A stretch of 64,000 nt of DNA, taken from Hyphomicrobium sp. CS1BSMeth3. GTDB lineage: Bacteria > Pseudomonadota > Alphaproteobacteria > Rhizobiales > Hyphomicrobiaceae. Shown piece after piece: positions 26,140 to 35,809 of the stretch (positions are counted from its first letter, which is position 1; every line of letters begins with the position of its first letter). The notes under the pieces were generated by a model, which worked only from the letters and a program-made list of their open reading frames with translations, searched no databases and was not told the DNA's origin. The DNA lies in assembly GCF_900117415.1 (NCBI RefSeq), contig NZ_FPEI01000005.1, positions 1,240,001 through 1,304,000 on the forward strand, written 5' to 3'. A program made the position numbers and the translations under genes.

Positions 26140-27390
26140 ATGCGGTTTTCACTCTTCTCTCTGGCGCGCCAAGCGCTCGGTGGGCACGCGCGCTGGCCGG
26201 CGCAATGGCGTTCGCCCGAGCCCAAGGCGGCCTACGACGCGGTGATCGTCGGTGGCGGCGGGCACGGCCTCGGCACGGCTTACTATCTCGCCAAGGAGCA
26301 CGGGCTCCGGAACATTGCGGTCGTCGAGAAGGGCTGGCTCGGTGGCGGCAACACCGGGCGCAATACGACGATCATCCGCTCGAACTATCTCTGGGAAGAG
26401 TCCGAGGCGATCTACGAGCTGTCTGTAAAGCTCTGGGAGACGCTCTCGGACGAGCTCAATTACAACGTCATGTACTCGCCGCGTGGCGTGATGATGCTGG
26501 CGCACACGATCCACGACATTCAGGTTTTCAAGCGGCACGTGCACGCAAACCGCCTTGCGGGCATCGACAACGAGTGGCTGACGCCGGAAGCGGCAAAGGA
26601 TTTCTGTCCGCCGCTCAATATCTCGCCAAAGCTGCGCTATCCCGTGCTCGGTGCGGCCCTGCAGCGGCGCGGCGGCACGGCACGGCACGATGCGGTTGCG
26701 TGGGGCTATGCGCGGGCGGCGAGCGCGCTCGGCGTCGACATCATCGAGAATGCAGAAGTGACGGCCATCCGCCGCGATGCGAGTGGCGCCGTCGAGGGTG
26801 TCGAGACGACGCGCGGCGTCATCAAAGCGAAGAAGGTCGGCGTCGTCGCGGCCGGACACACGTCGGTGCTCATGGGCATGGCGGGCGTACGGATGCCGCT
26901 CGAGAGCTATCCTCTGCAGGCGCTCGTCTCCGAGCCCGTGAAGCCCGTGCTGCCGTGTGTGGTGATGTCCAACACGGTGCACGCCTACGTCTCGCAGTCC
27001 GACAAGGGCGAGCTGGTGATCGGCGCCGGCACGGACGTCTACACCTCCTACAGCCAGACGGGCGGCCTGCACGTCTCGGCGCACACGCTCGATGCGATCT
27101 GCGATCTCTTCCCGACCTTCCGGCGCATGAGGATGATGCGCAACTGGGGCGGCATTGTCGATGTCACGCCGGATCGATCGCCAATCATCGGGCTCACGCC
27201 GGTGCCGGGGCTTTATGTCAACTGCGGCTGGGGCACGGGCGGCTTCAAGGCAACGCCGGGCTCGGCATTCGTCTTCGCGGCGACGATGGCGCACGGCGAG
27301 CCGCATCCGATCGCGGCGCCATTCTCGCTCGAACGCTTCACCACTGGCCGCCTGATCGACGAAGCGGCCGCAGCCGCGGTGGCGCATTAA
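26140..27390 (+). CDS. soxB: Sarcosine oxidase beta subunit
   Basis: A 416-residue flavoprotein of the DAO family. [20 protein letters not shown] (32-51) binds [17 protein letters not shown] places H183 where heterotetrameric sarcosine oxidases attach FMN covalently (His-173 in Corynebacterium numbering). [15 protein letters not shown] near the C-terminus is typical of SoxB. With the delta, alpha and gamma subunits it oxidatively demethylates sarcosine to glycine, passing the methyl group to tetrahydrofolate and electrons to oxygen. It is the first of four contiguous sox genes in the usual order B-D-A-G. Confidence 0.95.
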   Translation: MRFSLFSLARQALGGHARWPAQWRSPEPKAAYDAVIVGGGGHGLGTAYYLAKEHGLRNIAVVEKGWLGGGNTGRNTTIIRSNYLWEESEAIYELSVKLWETLSDELNYNVMYSPRGVMMLAHTIHDIQVFKRHVHANRLAGIDNEWLTPEAAKDFCPPLNISPKLRYPVLGAALQRRGGTARHDAVAWGYARAASALGVDIIENAEVTAIRRDASGAVEGVETTRGVIKAKKVGVVAAGHTSVLMGMAGVRMPLESYPLQALVSEPVKPVLPCVVMSNTVHAYVSQSDKGELVIGAGTDVYTSYSQTGGLHVSAHTLDAICDLFPTFRRMRMMRNWGGIVDVTPDRSPIIGLTPVPGLYVNCGWGTGGFKATPGSAFVFAATMAHGEPHPIAAPFSLERFTTGRLIDEAAAAAVAH

Positions 27391-27398
27391 GGGTTCCC

Positions 27399-27701
27399 AT
27401 GCTCCTGATCACATGCCCCTACTGCTGCACAGCGCGGCCCGAGTCGGAATTCCGTTACAGCGGCGAGGCGCATATCGCGCGGCCGCTGGAGCCTGCAACT
27501 GTTAGCGACGATGATTGGGCAGCCTTTCTCTACATGCGCACCAATCCGAAGGGACTGCACGCCGAGCGCTGGCGACACATTCACGGCTGCGGGCGCTTCT
27601 TCAATGCGCTGCGCAACACGGTGACCGATCAGATCTTGAAGACGTATCCGGCTGGAACACCGAGGCCCGGTCTCGGTGCACCTGCTGAGGGTGGTCGCTG
27701 A
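27399..27701 (+). CDS. soxD: Sarcosine oxidase delta subunit
   Basis: A 100-residue protein with the SoxD signature: CPYC at residues 6-9, a downstream WRHIHGCGRFFNALRNT segment, and PR-rich C-terminus. C6, C9, a histidine and C-terminal cysteine bind the structural zinc of the heterotetramer. The unusually short gap (8 bases) after soxB and the one-base overlap with soxA show co-translation. The first residues MLLITCPYC support the ATG at 27399 as start. Confidence 0.93.
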   Translation: MLLITCPYCCTARPESEFRYSGEAHIARPLEPATVSDDDWAAFLYMRTNPKGLHAERWRHIHGCGRFFNALRNTVTDQILKTYPAGTPRPGLGAPAEGGR

Positions 27702-30700
27702 TGGCCGGCCTGCATCGCACGAATGGTGGCGGTCGCGTCGATCGCACGAAGCGGCTCTCCTTCACTTTCGACGGCAAGGCCTACGAGGGGTTCGCCGGTG
27801 ATAAGCTCGCTTCCGCGCTGCTCGCCAATGGCGTGCATCTTGTCGGTCGCTCCTACAAGTATCACCGCCCGCGCGGCATTCTCTCGGCCGGCGCCGAGGA
27901 GCCAAATGCGCTCGTGACCGTCGATCGCGGGAGAGGCCGCACCGCGCCGAACCTGCGCGCAACACAGGTCGAGCTCTATGATGGCCTCGTCGCCGAGAGC
28001 CAGAACCGTTGGCCATCGCTTGCCTATGATTTCGGCGCGGTGAACAGCCTGTTCTCGCCACTGCTGGCGGCGGGCTTCTACTACAAGACATTCATGGGGC
28101 CGCGCCTGCTCGGCTCGAACTGGGCGTGGCACAAGATCTATGAGCCGCTCATTCGGCGTGCCGCGGGCCTCGGCAAGGCGCCGTCGCTCCCCGATCCCGA
28201 TCGGTATGCGAACCGCTTTGCACATTGCGATGTGCTGGTGATCGGCGCTGGGCCGGCCGGTCTCGCTGCGGCACTGGCGGCGGCTGAAGCCGGCGCGCGC
28301 GTGATCCTTTGCGATGAGCAGGCCGAGCTCGGAGGCTCACTGCTGAGCGAATGGTCCGTCGAGATCGACGGCGTGCCCGCTTCCTCGTGGGTCGATGAAG
28401 CGGTGCGCACGCTCGCGGCATCATCCCGCGTGACGCTGCTCCCGCGCACGCAGGCATTCGGTTACTTTGCGCAGAACTTTGTCGCGCTGGCGGAGCGGCT
28501 CACGGATCATCTCGGTAATCCCGATCCCGCCGCACCGCGCGAGCGGCTATGGCAGGTGCGCGCGAAGGAGGTCGTCCTGGCGACGGGCGCCATCGAGCGG
28601 CCGATCGTGTTCCCGGATAATGACCGGCCCGGCATCATGCTCGCGGATGCTGCGCGCACCTACGTCAATCGCTATGGCGTGCGACCGGGGCTTCGCGCGG
28701 TCGTGATCGCGGCTTGCGACAGCGGTTATGCGGCAGCCCTCGATCTTCATCGCGCCGGCACCGCCGTGGCGATGGTGATTGATCCGCGCGCGAATGGCGA
28801 TAGCGGGCTGGCTGGATCCGTCCGCGCCGCGGGCATCGAGGTTCAGATCGGCGCGACCGTGACCGCGACCCGCGGAAGCCAGCGTGTGAGTGCGGTGCAG
28901 ATCGGGCGCGCGGGCACCGAGGGGCGCGCGAGCACGGGGGAATGGGTGCCGTGCGATCATGTGGTCATGGCAGGTGGCTGGACGCCTTCAGTGCATCTGT
29001 TCTCGCAGTCGCGCGGCAAGCTCGCATGGAGTGACGACGCGCAGGCTTTCTTGCCGTCGGCCATCGCGCCCGGACAGGCGCAGCGCTCGGCGGGCGCGTG
29101 TCGCGGGGTGTTCGGCGTCGCTGCAGCACTCGATGATGGCTTCGCGGCAGGTCGCGCGGCGGTCGGCAGGGAGCCGCTAGGGCGCACGTTCAAGGTCACG
29201 CATGACATCACTGACTTCCGCGGCATCGCCGGGTCGCATGGTGCGGGCGCTCGCGGGAGCAAGGCGTTCGTCGACTTCCAGCACGATGTGACGGTGCGCG
29301 ACCTGAAGCTTGCGGCGCAGGAGGGCTTCCGCGCCATCGAGCATGTCAAGCGCTATACGACGACGGGCATGGCCACCGACCAGGGCAAGACGTCGAACAT
29401 CAATGCGCTCGCCATCGTCGCAGACCATCTCGGTAAACCGATTCCCGAAGTCGGCCTCACGACCTTCCGTCAACCCTATACGCCCGTAACGTTCGGCACG
29501 ATCGCCGGCGCGAGCCGCGGTGATCTCTTCGATCCCGTGCGGCGCACGCCTTGTGATGCCTGGGCGCAAGCCCAAGGCGCGATGTTCGAGGATGTCGGCG
29601 CCTGGAAGCGCGCGCACTACTTCCCGCAAGCCGGCGAGGACATGCACACGGCTGTCGCGCGCGAGTGCAGGACGGTGCGCTCCGCAGTTGGCATGTTCGA
29701 TGCCTCGACGCTCGGAAAGATCGAGGTCGTCGGGCCGGATGCGGCCGAGTTTCTCGAACGGCTCTACATCAATTCATTCCAGAAGCTGGGTGTCGGGCGC
29801 TGCCGCTACGGCGTCCTGCTGAACGAGGCCGGCTTCATCATTGACGATGGCGTGATTGGGCGCATTGCGGCGGATCGCTTTCATGTGACCACGACGACGG
29901 GTGGTGCGGCGCGCGTCCTGCACATGATGGAGGACTATGCACAGACGGAGTTTCCCGATCTGAAGGTGTGGCTGACTTCCACGACAGAGCAGTGGGCGGT
30001 GATCGCCGTGCAGGGTCCGCGTGCGCGCGACGTTCTCGCGCCGCTCGTGGATGGTGTCGATATTGGCGCTACGGACTTCCCGCACATGAGCGTCAAAGCC
30101 GGCCGCATTTGCGGTGTCGATGCGCGCATTTTCCGGGTGAGCTTCACGGGCGAGCTCGGCTTCGAGATCAACGTGCCGGCGGACTTCGGCGCCGATGTCT
30201 GGGAGGCCGTGTGGCGCGAAGTGCAGAAGCACGGCGGCTGCGCGTACGGCACGGAGAGCATGCACGTGCTGCGCGCCGAGAAGGGCTTCATCATCGTCGG
30301 CCAGGAGACGGATGGCACGGTGACGCCGGACGATGTGGGGCTCGGCTGGGCCACTGGCAAAGGCAAACGCGATTTCGTCGGAATGCGCTCGCTCTCGCGG
30401 CCCGACATGGTGCGCAGTGGCCGCAAACAGCTTGTCGGTCTGCTGACAGCGGATCCGAAACGCGTGCTCGAGGAAGGCTCGCAGGTGGTCGAGGGTTTGC
30501 GTCCGCCGGCCGGCACGCCGGCGCTTGGTCATGTCACGTCCGCGTACTGGAGTGAGGCGCTCGGCCGGTCCATTGCGCTGGCACTTGTCGCTGATGGACG
30601 GACGCGCATCGGCACGCGCCTCAATGTGCCCATGCCGGATGGCGATGTGGCCGTAGATGTCGTAACGCCCGTGTTCCTCGATCCGAAGGGAGAGCGGCTC

Positions 30701-30709
30701 AATGGCTGA
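27701..30709 (+). CDS. soxA: Sarcosine oxidase alpha subunit
   Basis: A 1002-residue multidomain protein. Residues 1-100 resemble the plant-type ferredoxin-like fold seen in SoxA (RLSFTFDGKAYEGFAGDKLASALLANG). A dinucleotide-binding domain with DVLVIGAGPAGLAAALAAA starts near residue 178, and EVVLATGAIERPIVFPDND follows. From about residue 600 a GcvT-type tetrahydrofolate-binding aminomethyl transferase domain runs to the end (FRVSFTGELGFEINVPADFG, WATGKGKRDFVG). It carries NAD and takes the sarcosine methyl group to folate. Full length for the family. It overlaps soxG by eight bases. Confidence 0.95.
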   Translation: MAGLHRTNGGGRVDRTKRLSFTFDGKAYEGFAGDKLASALLANGVHLVGRSYKYHRPRGILSAGAEEPNALVTVDRGRGRTAPNLRATQVELYDGLVAESQNRWPSLAYDFGAVNSLFSPLLAAGFYYKTFMGPRLLGSNWAWHKIYEPLIRRAAGLGKAPSLPDPDRYANRFAHCDVLVIGAGPAGLAAALAAAEAGARVILCDEQAELGGSLLSEWSVEIDGVPASSWVDEAVRTLAASSRVTLLPRTQAFGYFAQNFVALAERLTDHLGNPDPAAPRERLWQVRAKEVVLATGAIERPIVFPDNDRPGIMLADAARTYVNRYGVRPGLRAVVIAACDSGYAAALDLHRAGTAVAMVIDPRANGDSGLAGSVRAAGIEVQIGATVTATRGSQRVSAVQIGRAGTEGRASTGEWVPCDHVVMAGGWTPSVHLFSQSRGKLAWSDDAQAFLPSAIAPGQAQRSAGACRGVFGVAAALDDGFAAGRAAVGREPLGRTFKVTHDITDFRGIAGSHGAGARGSKAFVDFQHDVTVRDLKLAAQEGFRAIEHVKRYTTTGMATDQGKTSNINALAIVADHLGKPIPEVGLTTFRQPYTPVTFGTIAGASRGDLFDPVRRTPCDAWAQAQGAMFEDVGAWKRAHYFPQAGEDMHTAVARECRTVRSAVGMFDASTLGKIEVVGPDAAEFLERLYINSFQKLGVGRCRYGVLLNEAGFIIDDGVIGRIAADRFHVTTTTGGAARVLHMMEDYAQTEFPDLKVWLTSTTEQWAVIAVQGPRARDVLAPLVDGVDIGATDFPHMSVKAGRICGVDARIFRVSFTGELGFEINVPADFGADVWEAVWREVQKHGGCAYGTESMHVLRAEKGFIIVGQETDGTVTPDDVGLGWATGKGKRDFVGMRSLSRPDMVRSGRKQLVGLLTADPKRVLEEGSQVVEGLRPPAGTPALGHVTSAYWSEALGRSIALALVADGRTRIGTRLNVPMPDGDVAVDVVTPVFLDPKGERLNG

Positions 30710-31259
30710 TCAAATCGCCAGACGTCGTTCGGTGCTCGATGGATGGGCGTTGCCGTCGCGAGCCGGGCTTGCCTCACTCACCAATGCCGGCACAGCGGCG
30801 CGGTTCGTCTATCGCGGGGCGCCCGAGCTGGTCGGCGATGCATTCGGCGTGTCGTTGCCGACAGTGCCGCTGCGGGCGCACGCACAAAGCGGGCGGGCGG
30901 CGCTGTGGCTCGGCCCAGATGAATGGCTATTGCTGAGCGCCGAGGCCGACGGATCGACGCTGGCAGTTGCGCTTTCGAGTGCGCTGAACGGCAAGCCGGC
31001 CGCGCTCGTCGATATCAGCCATCGCCAAGTTGGTTTGATCGTGTCGGGATCGAGCGTTGAAGCCCTGCTCAACGCCGGTTGCTCGCTCGATCTAGACATG
31101 ACCACATTTCCGGTCGGCATGTGCACGCGCACGCTCCTCGCCAAGGCCGAAATCGTGCTCTGGCGCACGGCCGGCGATACATTCCGCATCGAGGTCGCGC
31201 GCTCGTTCGCACCCTATATCGTCGCTCTCCTGGACGAAGCCATGCACGGCATTGCATGA
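30702..31259 (+). CDS. soxG: Sarcosine oxidase gamma subunit
   Basis: A 185-residue protein with the SoxG/GcvT-like fold. Recognisable parts are LWLGPDEWLLLSAE in the middle and ALVDISHRQVGLIVSG, then CSLDLDMTTFPVGMCTRTLLAKAEIVLW toward the C-terminus. It is structural, completing the heterotetramer with the beta, delta and alpha subunits encoded immediately upstream, and overlaps soxA by eight bases. The context makes the assignment firm even though gamma subunits diverge quickly. Confidence 0.92.
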   Translation: MADQIARRRSVLDGWALPSRAGLASLTNAGTAARFVYRGAPELVGDAFGVSLPTVPLRAHAQSGRAALWLGPDEWLLLSAEADGSTLAVALSSALNGKPAALVDISHRQVGLIVSGSSVEALLNAGCSLDLDMTTFPVGMCTRTLLAKAEIVLWRTAGDTFRIEVARSFAPYIVALLDEAMHGIA

Positions 31260-31303
31260 AGGCGCGGGCGCGGTAGAGTCGAATTTCTGCGGGAGGACGC
31301 CAC

Positions 31304-32119
31304 ATGCAGATCATCGACGCGCAGATCCATCTCTGGAACGAAGGCACGGTCGTGCCGCCGCACCGCACGACGCCGTATCTCACGGACGAGGCAATTGCGG
31401 ATATGGATGCGGCCGGCGTGACGGGCGCGATCATCCATCCGCCGAGCTGGGACCCGCATTCCAACGAGCTGGCCATTGCCGCAGTGAAGGCACATCCCGA
31501 GCGCTTCGCGATCCTCGGGCGCATTCCGCTCGATGAGCCGGACAAGCGCCCGCTGATCGAGACATGGCTGCAGCAGCCTGGAATGCTCGGCCTGCGCTAC
31601 ACGTTCCTCAAGCCGCACATGAAGTCCTGGCCGCACGACGGCACCATGGACTGGCTCTGGCCGGCGGCCGAGCGTCTTGGCATTCCGATCGCGTTGCTGG
31701 CGGGAGACTTCCTGCCGCTCGTCGGGCAGATTGCGGAGCGCCATCCGCGCCTCAAGCTCATTGTCGATCACTTCGGCGTGCGGCGCCTCAATGTGGATGA
31801 TGCGGCGTTCGTGACTATTCCCGAAGTGGTGGCGCTCGCACGCCATCCCAATATTGCGGTAAAGGTCACAGGTGGGCCGCAGTACGTGAGCGACAGCTAT
31901 CCCTTCAACAGCCTCACGCCGCACTACAAGGCCATCTACGACGCCTTCGGTCCGCGCCGCATGTTCTGGGGTACGGACATCACGCGCATGCCCTGCACGT
32001 GGCGCGAGTGCGTGACGGCTTTCACGGAGCATCAGACGTGGATACCGGCGGCGGACCTGCCGCTGATCATGGGGCGCGGCATTGCCGATTGGCTCGGCTG
32101 GCAGCGGAAGTGGGATTAA
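31304..32119 (+). CDS. Amidohydrolase family 2 protein
   Basis: A 271-residue metal-dependent hydrolase of the amidohydrolase-related (PF04909) type. The N-terminus IIDAQIHLW carries the first metal ligands (here D5 and H9; the usual HxH is reduced to QIH). LKLIVDHFGV holds another histidine, and RMFWGTDITRMPCTW gives the aspartate near the C-terminus. Relatives decarboxylate or hydrolyse small carboxylic acids or lactones. A strong GGGAGGA site precedes the ATG, 44 bases after soxG, so it may be read with the sarcosine operon; whether it works in the same pathway is unknown. Confidence 0.8.
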   Translation: MQIIDAQIHLWNEGTVVPPHRTTPYLTDEAIADMDAAGVTGAIIHPPSWDPHSNELAIAAVKAHPERFAILGRIPLDEPDKRPLIETWLQQPGMLGLRYTFLKPHMKSWPHDGTMDWLWPAAERLGIPIALLAGDFLPLVGQIAERHPRLKLIVDHFGVRRLNVDDAAFVTIPEVVALARHPNIAVKVTGGPQYVSDSYPFNSLTPHYKAIYDAFGPRRMFWGTDITRMPCTWRECVTAFTEHQTWIPAADLPLIMGRGIADWLGWQRKWD

Positions 32120-32260
32120 TGCCGTCCCGCCTATGAACTGACGCAACGCGACATTGCCCAGAGCCGTGCCGCCGGGGCGACGTCCGGCGCGTTTGGCCGG
32201 CCGGAGCCCTATTGGCCACGCGGATGTGACTTTGGGCCGTAAGGCCGATGCTCTAGAACC

Positions 32261-32283
32261 CTAAAATTACGATCTAAATTACG
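32261..32283 (+). promoter_or_regulatory. Tandem direct repeat upstream of lactate permease
   Basis: Two copies of CTAAA(A)TTACG lie head to tail (32261-32271 and 32274-32283) about 30 bases before the permease start. The AT-rich direct repeat stands out in G+C-rich surroundings and could bind a regulator or form part of the promoter. No known operator consensus was recognised. Confidence 0.35.
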
Positions 32284-32310
32284 GGGGGACGAGACGAAGG
32301 AAGCTGTACC

Positions 32311-33975
32311 ATGTGGCAGCAGGTCTATGACCCCTTCAACAATCAGGCCCTATCGACAATAGCGGCGGCTCTGCCAGTGGTGACGCTGCTGGCTCTCATC
32401 GCCACGAACAGGGTTAAGGCTCCCATCGCTGCCCTCATCGCGCTGGGTGTCGCTATCCTGGTCGCAATCGTCGCTTTCACCATGCCCGCGGGCCTCGCTT
32501 TGCGCGCAACCCTGCTCGGCGTGGTGACCGGCTTCTTCCCGATCGGATGGATCATCTTGAACGTCATCTTCCTCTATCGGTTGACGGTGGAGACAGGCGC
32601 CTTCAAGACGCTCCAGACCACGATCGGCGGTGTGACTGCCGATCGGCGGCTTCAGCTTCTTCTGATCGCATTCTCGTTCGGCGCCTTCTTCGAAGGTGCC
32701 TCCGGCTTCGGGACGCCCGTCGCCGTCACCGGCGCGATTTTGATCGGGCTCGGCTTCTCGCCGCTGGCTGCTTCCGGCTTGTCGCTCATCGCCAATACCG
32801 CTCCGGTCGCCTATGGCGCGCTCGGGACGCCGATCGCGGGCCTGGCGAGCGTCACCGGTCTGGATCCGTACATCCTCGGCGCGATGGTCGGACGGCAGCT
32901 ACCGTTCTTCTCGCTCATCGTCCCCTTCTGGCTGATCTGGGTGTTCGCCGGACGGCGCGGGATGATGGAGATCTGGCCTGCGATCCTCGTGTGCGGCGTC
33001 TCCTTCGCCGTGCCGCAGTTCCTGATCTCGAACTACATCAATCCCTGGATCGTCGACATCGGCGCATCGCTCATATCGATGGCCTGCCTCATCGGCTTTC
33101 TGAAGATCTGGCAGCCGGCCAGGATCTGGACGTCGCCGGCATTGCGCAGCCGCGACGACTCGGCCGCGACGATGCCGCCCAGATCGGAGGCTTCGGTCGA
33201 GCAGCCGACATCGGGAGAGGTCTGGCTTGCGCTCATGCCGTGGATCATCGTCTGCGCCATCCTGCTGATCTGGGGCACAGGCTGGTTCAAGAACCTGGTG
33301 AACCCCTACGCCACCTGGAACTATGCGGTTCCCGAGCTGCACAACATGATCCAGAAGGTACCCCCGGTGGCTGCGAAACCCACGCCGGAGGCTGCCACGT
33401 TCGCGTTCACCTGGCTGACTTACACCGGCAGCGGCATGCTGATCGCTGCCATCATCTCCGGTTTCCTGATGGGCTTTTCGCCCTGGCGGCTGGTGACAGC
33501 CTACGGACGGACGCTGAAGGTCGTCTCGGCTTCGCTCATCACCATCTCGGCGATGCTGGCGATCGGGACGTTGACCCGCTATTCCGGCATCGATGCGACG
33601 CTTGGACTTGCGTTTGCGGGCACCGGCATCCTCTACCCGTTCTTCGGCACGCTCCTCGGGTGGCTGGGTGTGGCACTGACGGGCTCGGATACCGCCTCGA
33701 ACGTGCTGTTCGGCAATTTGCAGAGGATCACGTCCGAGCAGCTCGGGCTGTCGCCGATCCTCATGAGCGCTGCCAACTCGTCAGGCGGCGTCATGGGCAA
33801 GATGATCGATGCTCAGTCGATCGTCGTGGCATCGACGGCGACAAACTGGTTCGGCCACGAAGGCGCGATCCTGCGGTTCGTGTTCTGGCACTCGATCGCG
33901 CTGGCGTGTCTCGTAGGCGGGCTGGTGATGCTCCAGGCCTACGTTGCGCCGTTCTCGCACCTGGTGATCCAGTAG
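32311..33975 (+). CDS. lctP: L-lactate permease
   Basis: A 554-residue polytopic transporter of the LctP/LldP family with about 13 hydrophobic helices. Family landmarks: WQQVYDPFNN at the N-terminus, FGAFFEGASGFGTPVAVTGA near 127-146, and the C-terminal TGSDTASNVLFGNLQ with NSSGGVMGKMIDAQSIVVA. It imports lactate (and often glycolate) with protons. A GAAGGAAG ribosome-binding site precedes the ATG. No lactate dehydrogenase gene lies nearby, so the substrate may be another 2-hydroxy acid. It ends five bases from the convergent cysQ with no visible terminator. Confidence 0.93.
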   Translation: MWQQVYDPFNNQALSTIAAALPVVTLLALIATNRVKAPIAALIALGVAILVAIVAFTMPAGLALRATLLGVVTGFFPIGWIILNVIFLYRLTVETGAFKTLQTTIGGVTADRRLQLLLIAFSFGAFFEGASGFGTPVAVTGAILIGLGFSPLAASGLSLIANTAPVAYGALGTPIAGLASVTGLDPYILGAMVGRQLPFFSLIVPFWLIWVFAGRRGMMEIWPAILVCGVSFAVPQFLISNYINPWIVDIGASLISMACLIGFLKIWQPARIWTSPALRSRDDSAATMPPRSEASVEQPTSGEVWLALMPWIIVCAILLIWGTGWFKNLVNPYATWNYAVPELHNMIQKVPPVAAKPTPEAATFAFTWLTYTGSGMLIAAIISGFLMGFSPWRLVTAYGRTLKVVSASLITISAMLAIGTLTRYSGIDATLGLAFAGTGILYPFFGTLLGWLGVALTGSDTASNVLFGNLQRITSEQLGLSPILMSAANSSGGVMGKMIDAQSIVVASTATNWFGHEGAILRFVFWHSIALACLVGGLVMLQAYVAPFSHLVIQ

Positions 33976-33980
33976 CTGCG

Positions 33981-34808
33981 TTAAATGCGCGGCGCGAGCG
34001 GTTGCGGCGTGCCCCAGGCGATAAAATTCGGATTGCAGAGAGTGGCCATCGAGTTGCCGTAGCGGAGCGGCTTGCCGTCGAGTGTCGTGACGCTGCCGCC
34101 GGCTGCTGCGAGCACGGCGTGGCCTGCGGCCGTGTCCCACGCCATGGTCGGGCCCATGCGCGGGTAGATGTCCGCCGCACCGCGTGCGATGGCGCAGAAT
34201 TTCAGCGACGAGCCGGCATTCGTTCGGGATGCAATGGCGAACTGCGCGAGAAGAGCTTCTGTCTCGGGCGTTGCGTGCGAGCGGCTCACGAGCGCGACGA
34301 GCGCCTTCGGATCGGGCGTGCGCGTGCGGATCGGCGTGAGGCCGATTTCGTCGAGTGTAACGGGGCCCTCGCGCGGCGCCACCTTCGCCATGGCCGCGAC
34401 GTCGGGTGCGAGCGTCACGTAAAGCTCGTCACACGCGGGCGCGTAGACGATGCCAAAGACCGGGGCGCCGTTTCGCACGAGCGCAATGTTGACTGTGAAC
34501 TCGCCGCGCTGCGCGATGAACTCGCGCGTGCCGTCGAGCGGATCGACGAGGAAGAACTCCGAGCCGAGCGCGGGGATCCGGCCAGCCGCGACTTCCTCCT
34601 CGGCGACAATGGGGATCCCGGGAGCGGCGGCCGCAATGGCGGCTACGAGCACCGCTTCGGCCTCGCGGTCGGCCGCCGTGACCGGGCTCGCGTCGGCTTT
34701 GGATTCGACGGCACAGCCTTCGCGGTAGTGACGCATCTCGATGGCGCCGGCGGTCAGGACTGCCGGCAGCAGGGCCGCGACGAGCTGTTTGTGGTCGATG
34801 GCCGGCAT
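33981..34808 (-). CDS. cysQ: 3'(2'),5'-bisphosphate nucleotidase
   Basis: A 275-residue member of the inositol monophosphatase superfamily. SPVTAADREAE, IVAEEE, FFLVDPLDGTREFI and MAWDTAAGHAVLAAAGG are the metal- and substrate-binding motifs, and the DPLDGTREF form is that of CysQ. It hydrolyses 3'-phosphoadenosine 5'-phosphate to AMP, which matters for sulfate assimilation and sulfonucleotide balance. It stands alone on the minus strand, convergent with lctP. The start at 34808 has an AGGGGAA site. Confidence 0.88.
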   Translation of the reverse strand: MPAIDHKQLVAALLPAVLTAGAIEMRHYREGCAVESKADASPVTAADREAEAVLVAAIAAAAPGIPIVAEEEVAAGRIPALGSEFFLVDPLDGTREFIAQRGEFTVNIALVRNGAPVFGIVYAPACDELYVTLAPDVAAMAKVAPREGPVTLDEIGLTPIRTRTPDPKALVALVSRSHATPETEALLAQFAIASRTNAGSSLKFCAIARGAADIYPRMGPTMAWDTAAGHAVLAAAGGSVTTLDGKPLRYGNSMATLCNPNFIAWGTPQPLAPRI

Positions 34809-35076
34809 TGATTCCCCTGGGGGGCCACCGCGGATTGCGGCGATTTGTTGCCTCGCGACTTCTACTCCAAATGATTCGCCACGAGATGCGGCGATATTGC
34901 ATCAGAGTTCTGTCAATTGCCGAGCAACTCTAGTCCACACTTGGCGCGAATCTCAGGCGCGTGTATCAGAACTAGGATTGAATTCGCAAGCGGTCGCCCC
35001 CGTTGCGCTCGCGTAGCGTCGCTAGAGCCCGGGCCAGTGCGAGCGCTTGTGCGACCAACTCAACGAGCCGGGGATC

Positions 35077-35718
35077 ATGAGCCAGCCCGCATTTCCGAAC
35101 GACTTGGAGCTTGCGGCGCTGATCGCCAGCAAAGTCTGCCACGACGTCATCAATCCGGTCGGCGCCATCAACAATGGCCTCGAGATGCTGGATGAGGAAG
35201 ACGATCCGGAGTCTCGCGACTACGCCCTGGACATGATCCGCAATGTCACCAGCCAGGCGACGGCGCGGCTGAAGTTCGCCCGCTTTGCCTATGGCGCGGC
35301 GGGCTCGGCCGGCGATGCGATTGACCTGCGCATGGCGGAGGAGATCGCGCGCGAGTACGCGACCAAGGGCGGCAAGCACACGCTCGCGTGGCAGGGCCCT
35401 GTCGGCTACATGGCCAAGGACAAGGTCAAGCTGGTGCTGAACCTCGTCTCGCTCGGGCTTTCGGCGCTGCTCCGCGGCGGTGAGCTCACCGTGATGATCG
35501 ACCAGCGGCCGGACCATCCGGCGTTCGCCGTGCGTTGCCGTGGCCAGGGTGCCCGGCCGCCGACGCACCTCATCGAGTTCCTGACGGGGCAGAACATGCC
35601 GCCGATCGATGCGCTGACCGTGCAGACGTACTACACGTGCCGGCTCGCGCAGCAGTGCCGCATGCGCCTCGAAGTGCTGCGCGATGGCGCCGACATCATC
35701 CTGAGTGCCCGCGCCTAA
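35077..35718 (+). CDS. chpT: Histidine phosphotransferase ChpT
   Basis: A 213-residue protein of the ChpT family found in alphaproteobacteria. SKVCHDVINPVGAINNGLEML (residues 18 onward) is the dimerisation/phosphotransfer helix with the phospho-accepting H22. The C-terminal half is a degenerate ATPase-like domain (LNLVSLGLSALLRGG) that does not bind ATP. ChpT passes phosphate from the kinase CckA to CtrA and CpdR, controlling the cell cycle and motility. I prefer ATG 35077; a TTG at 35047 could extend it by ten residues. Confidence 0.9.
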   Translation: MSQPAFPNDLELAALIASKVCHDVINPVGAINNGLEMLDEEDDPESRDYALDMIRNVTSQATARLKFARFAYGAAGSAGDAIDLRMAEEIAREYATKGGKHTLAWQGPVGYMAKDKVKLVLNLVSLGLSALLRGGELTVMIDQRPDHPAFAVRCRGQGARPPTHLIEFLTGQNMPPIDALTVQTYYTCRLAQQCRMRLEVLRDGADIILSARA

Positions 35719-35809
35719 GGCAGCCAGCAGCCCCTTTCGCTTTTACAAGCCCGCTTGATGGGCATAGCTTTGTCGGCATGGATTTATCCTGCCGATGGAG
35801 CGTGTGCCC

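Noticed and set aside
32547-34811. A 754-codon plus-strand open frame overlapping lctP and running antisense through cysQ.
   Set aside because: Both real genes have complete family motifs in their own frames; the long frame has none.
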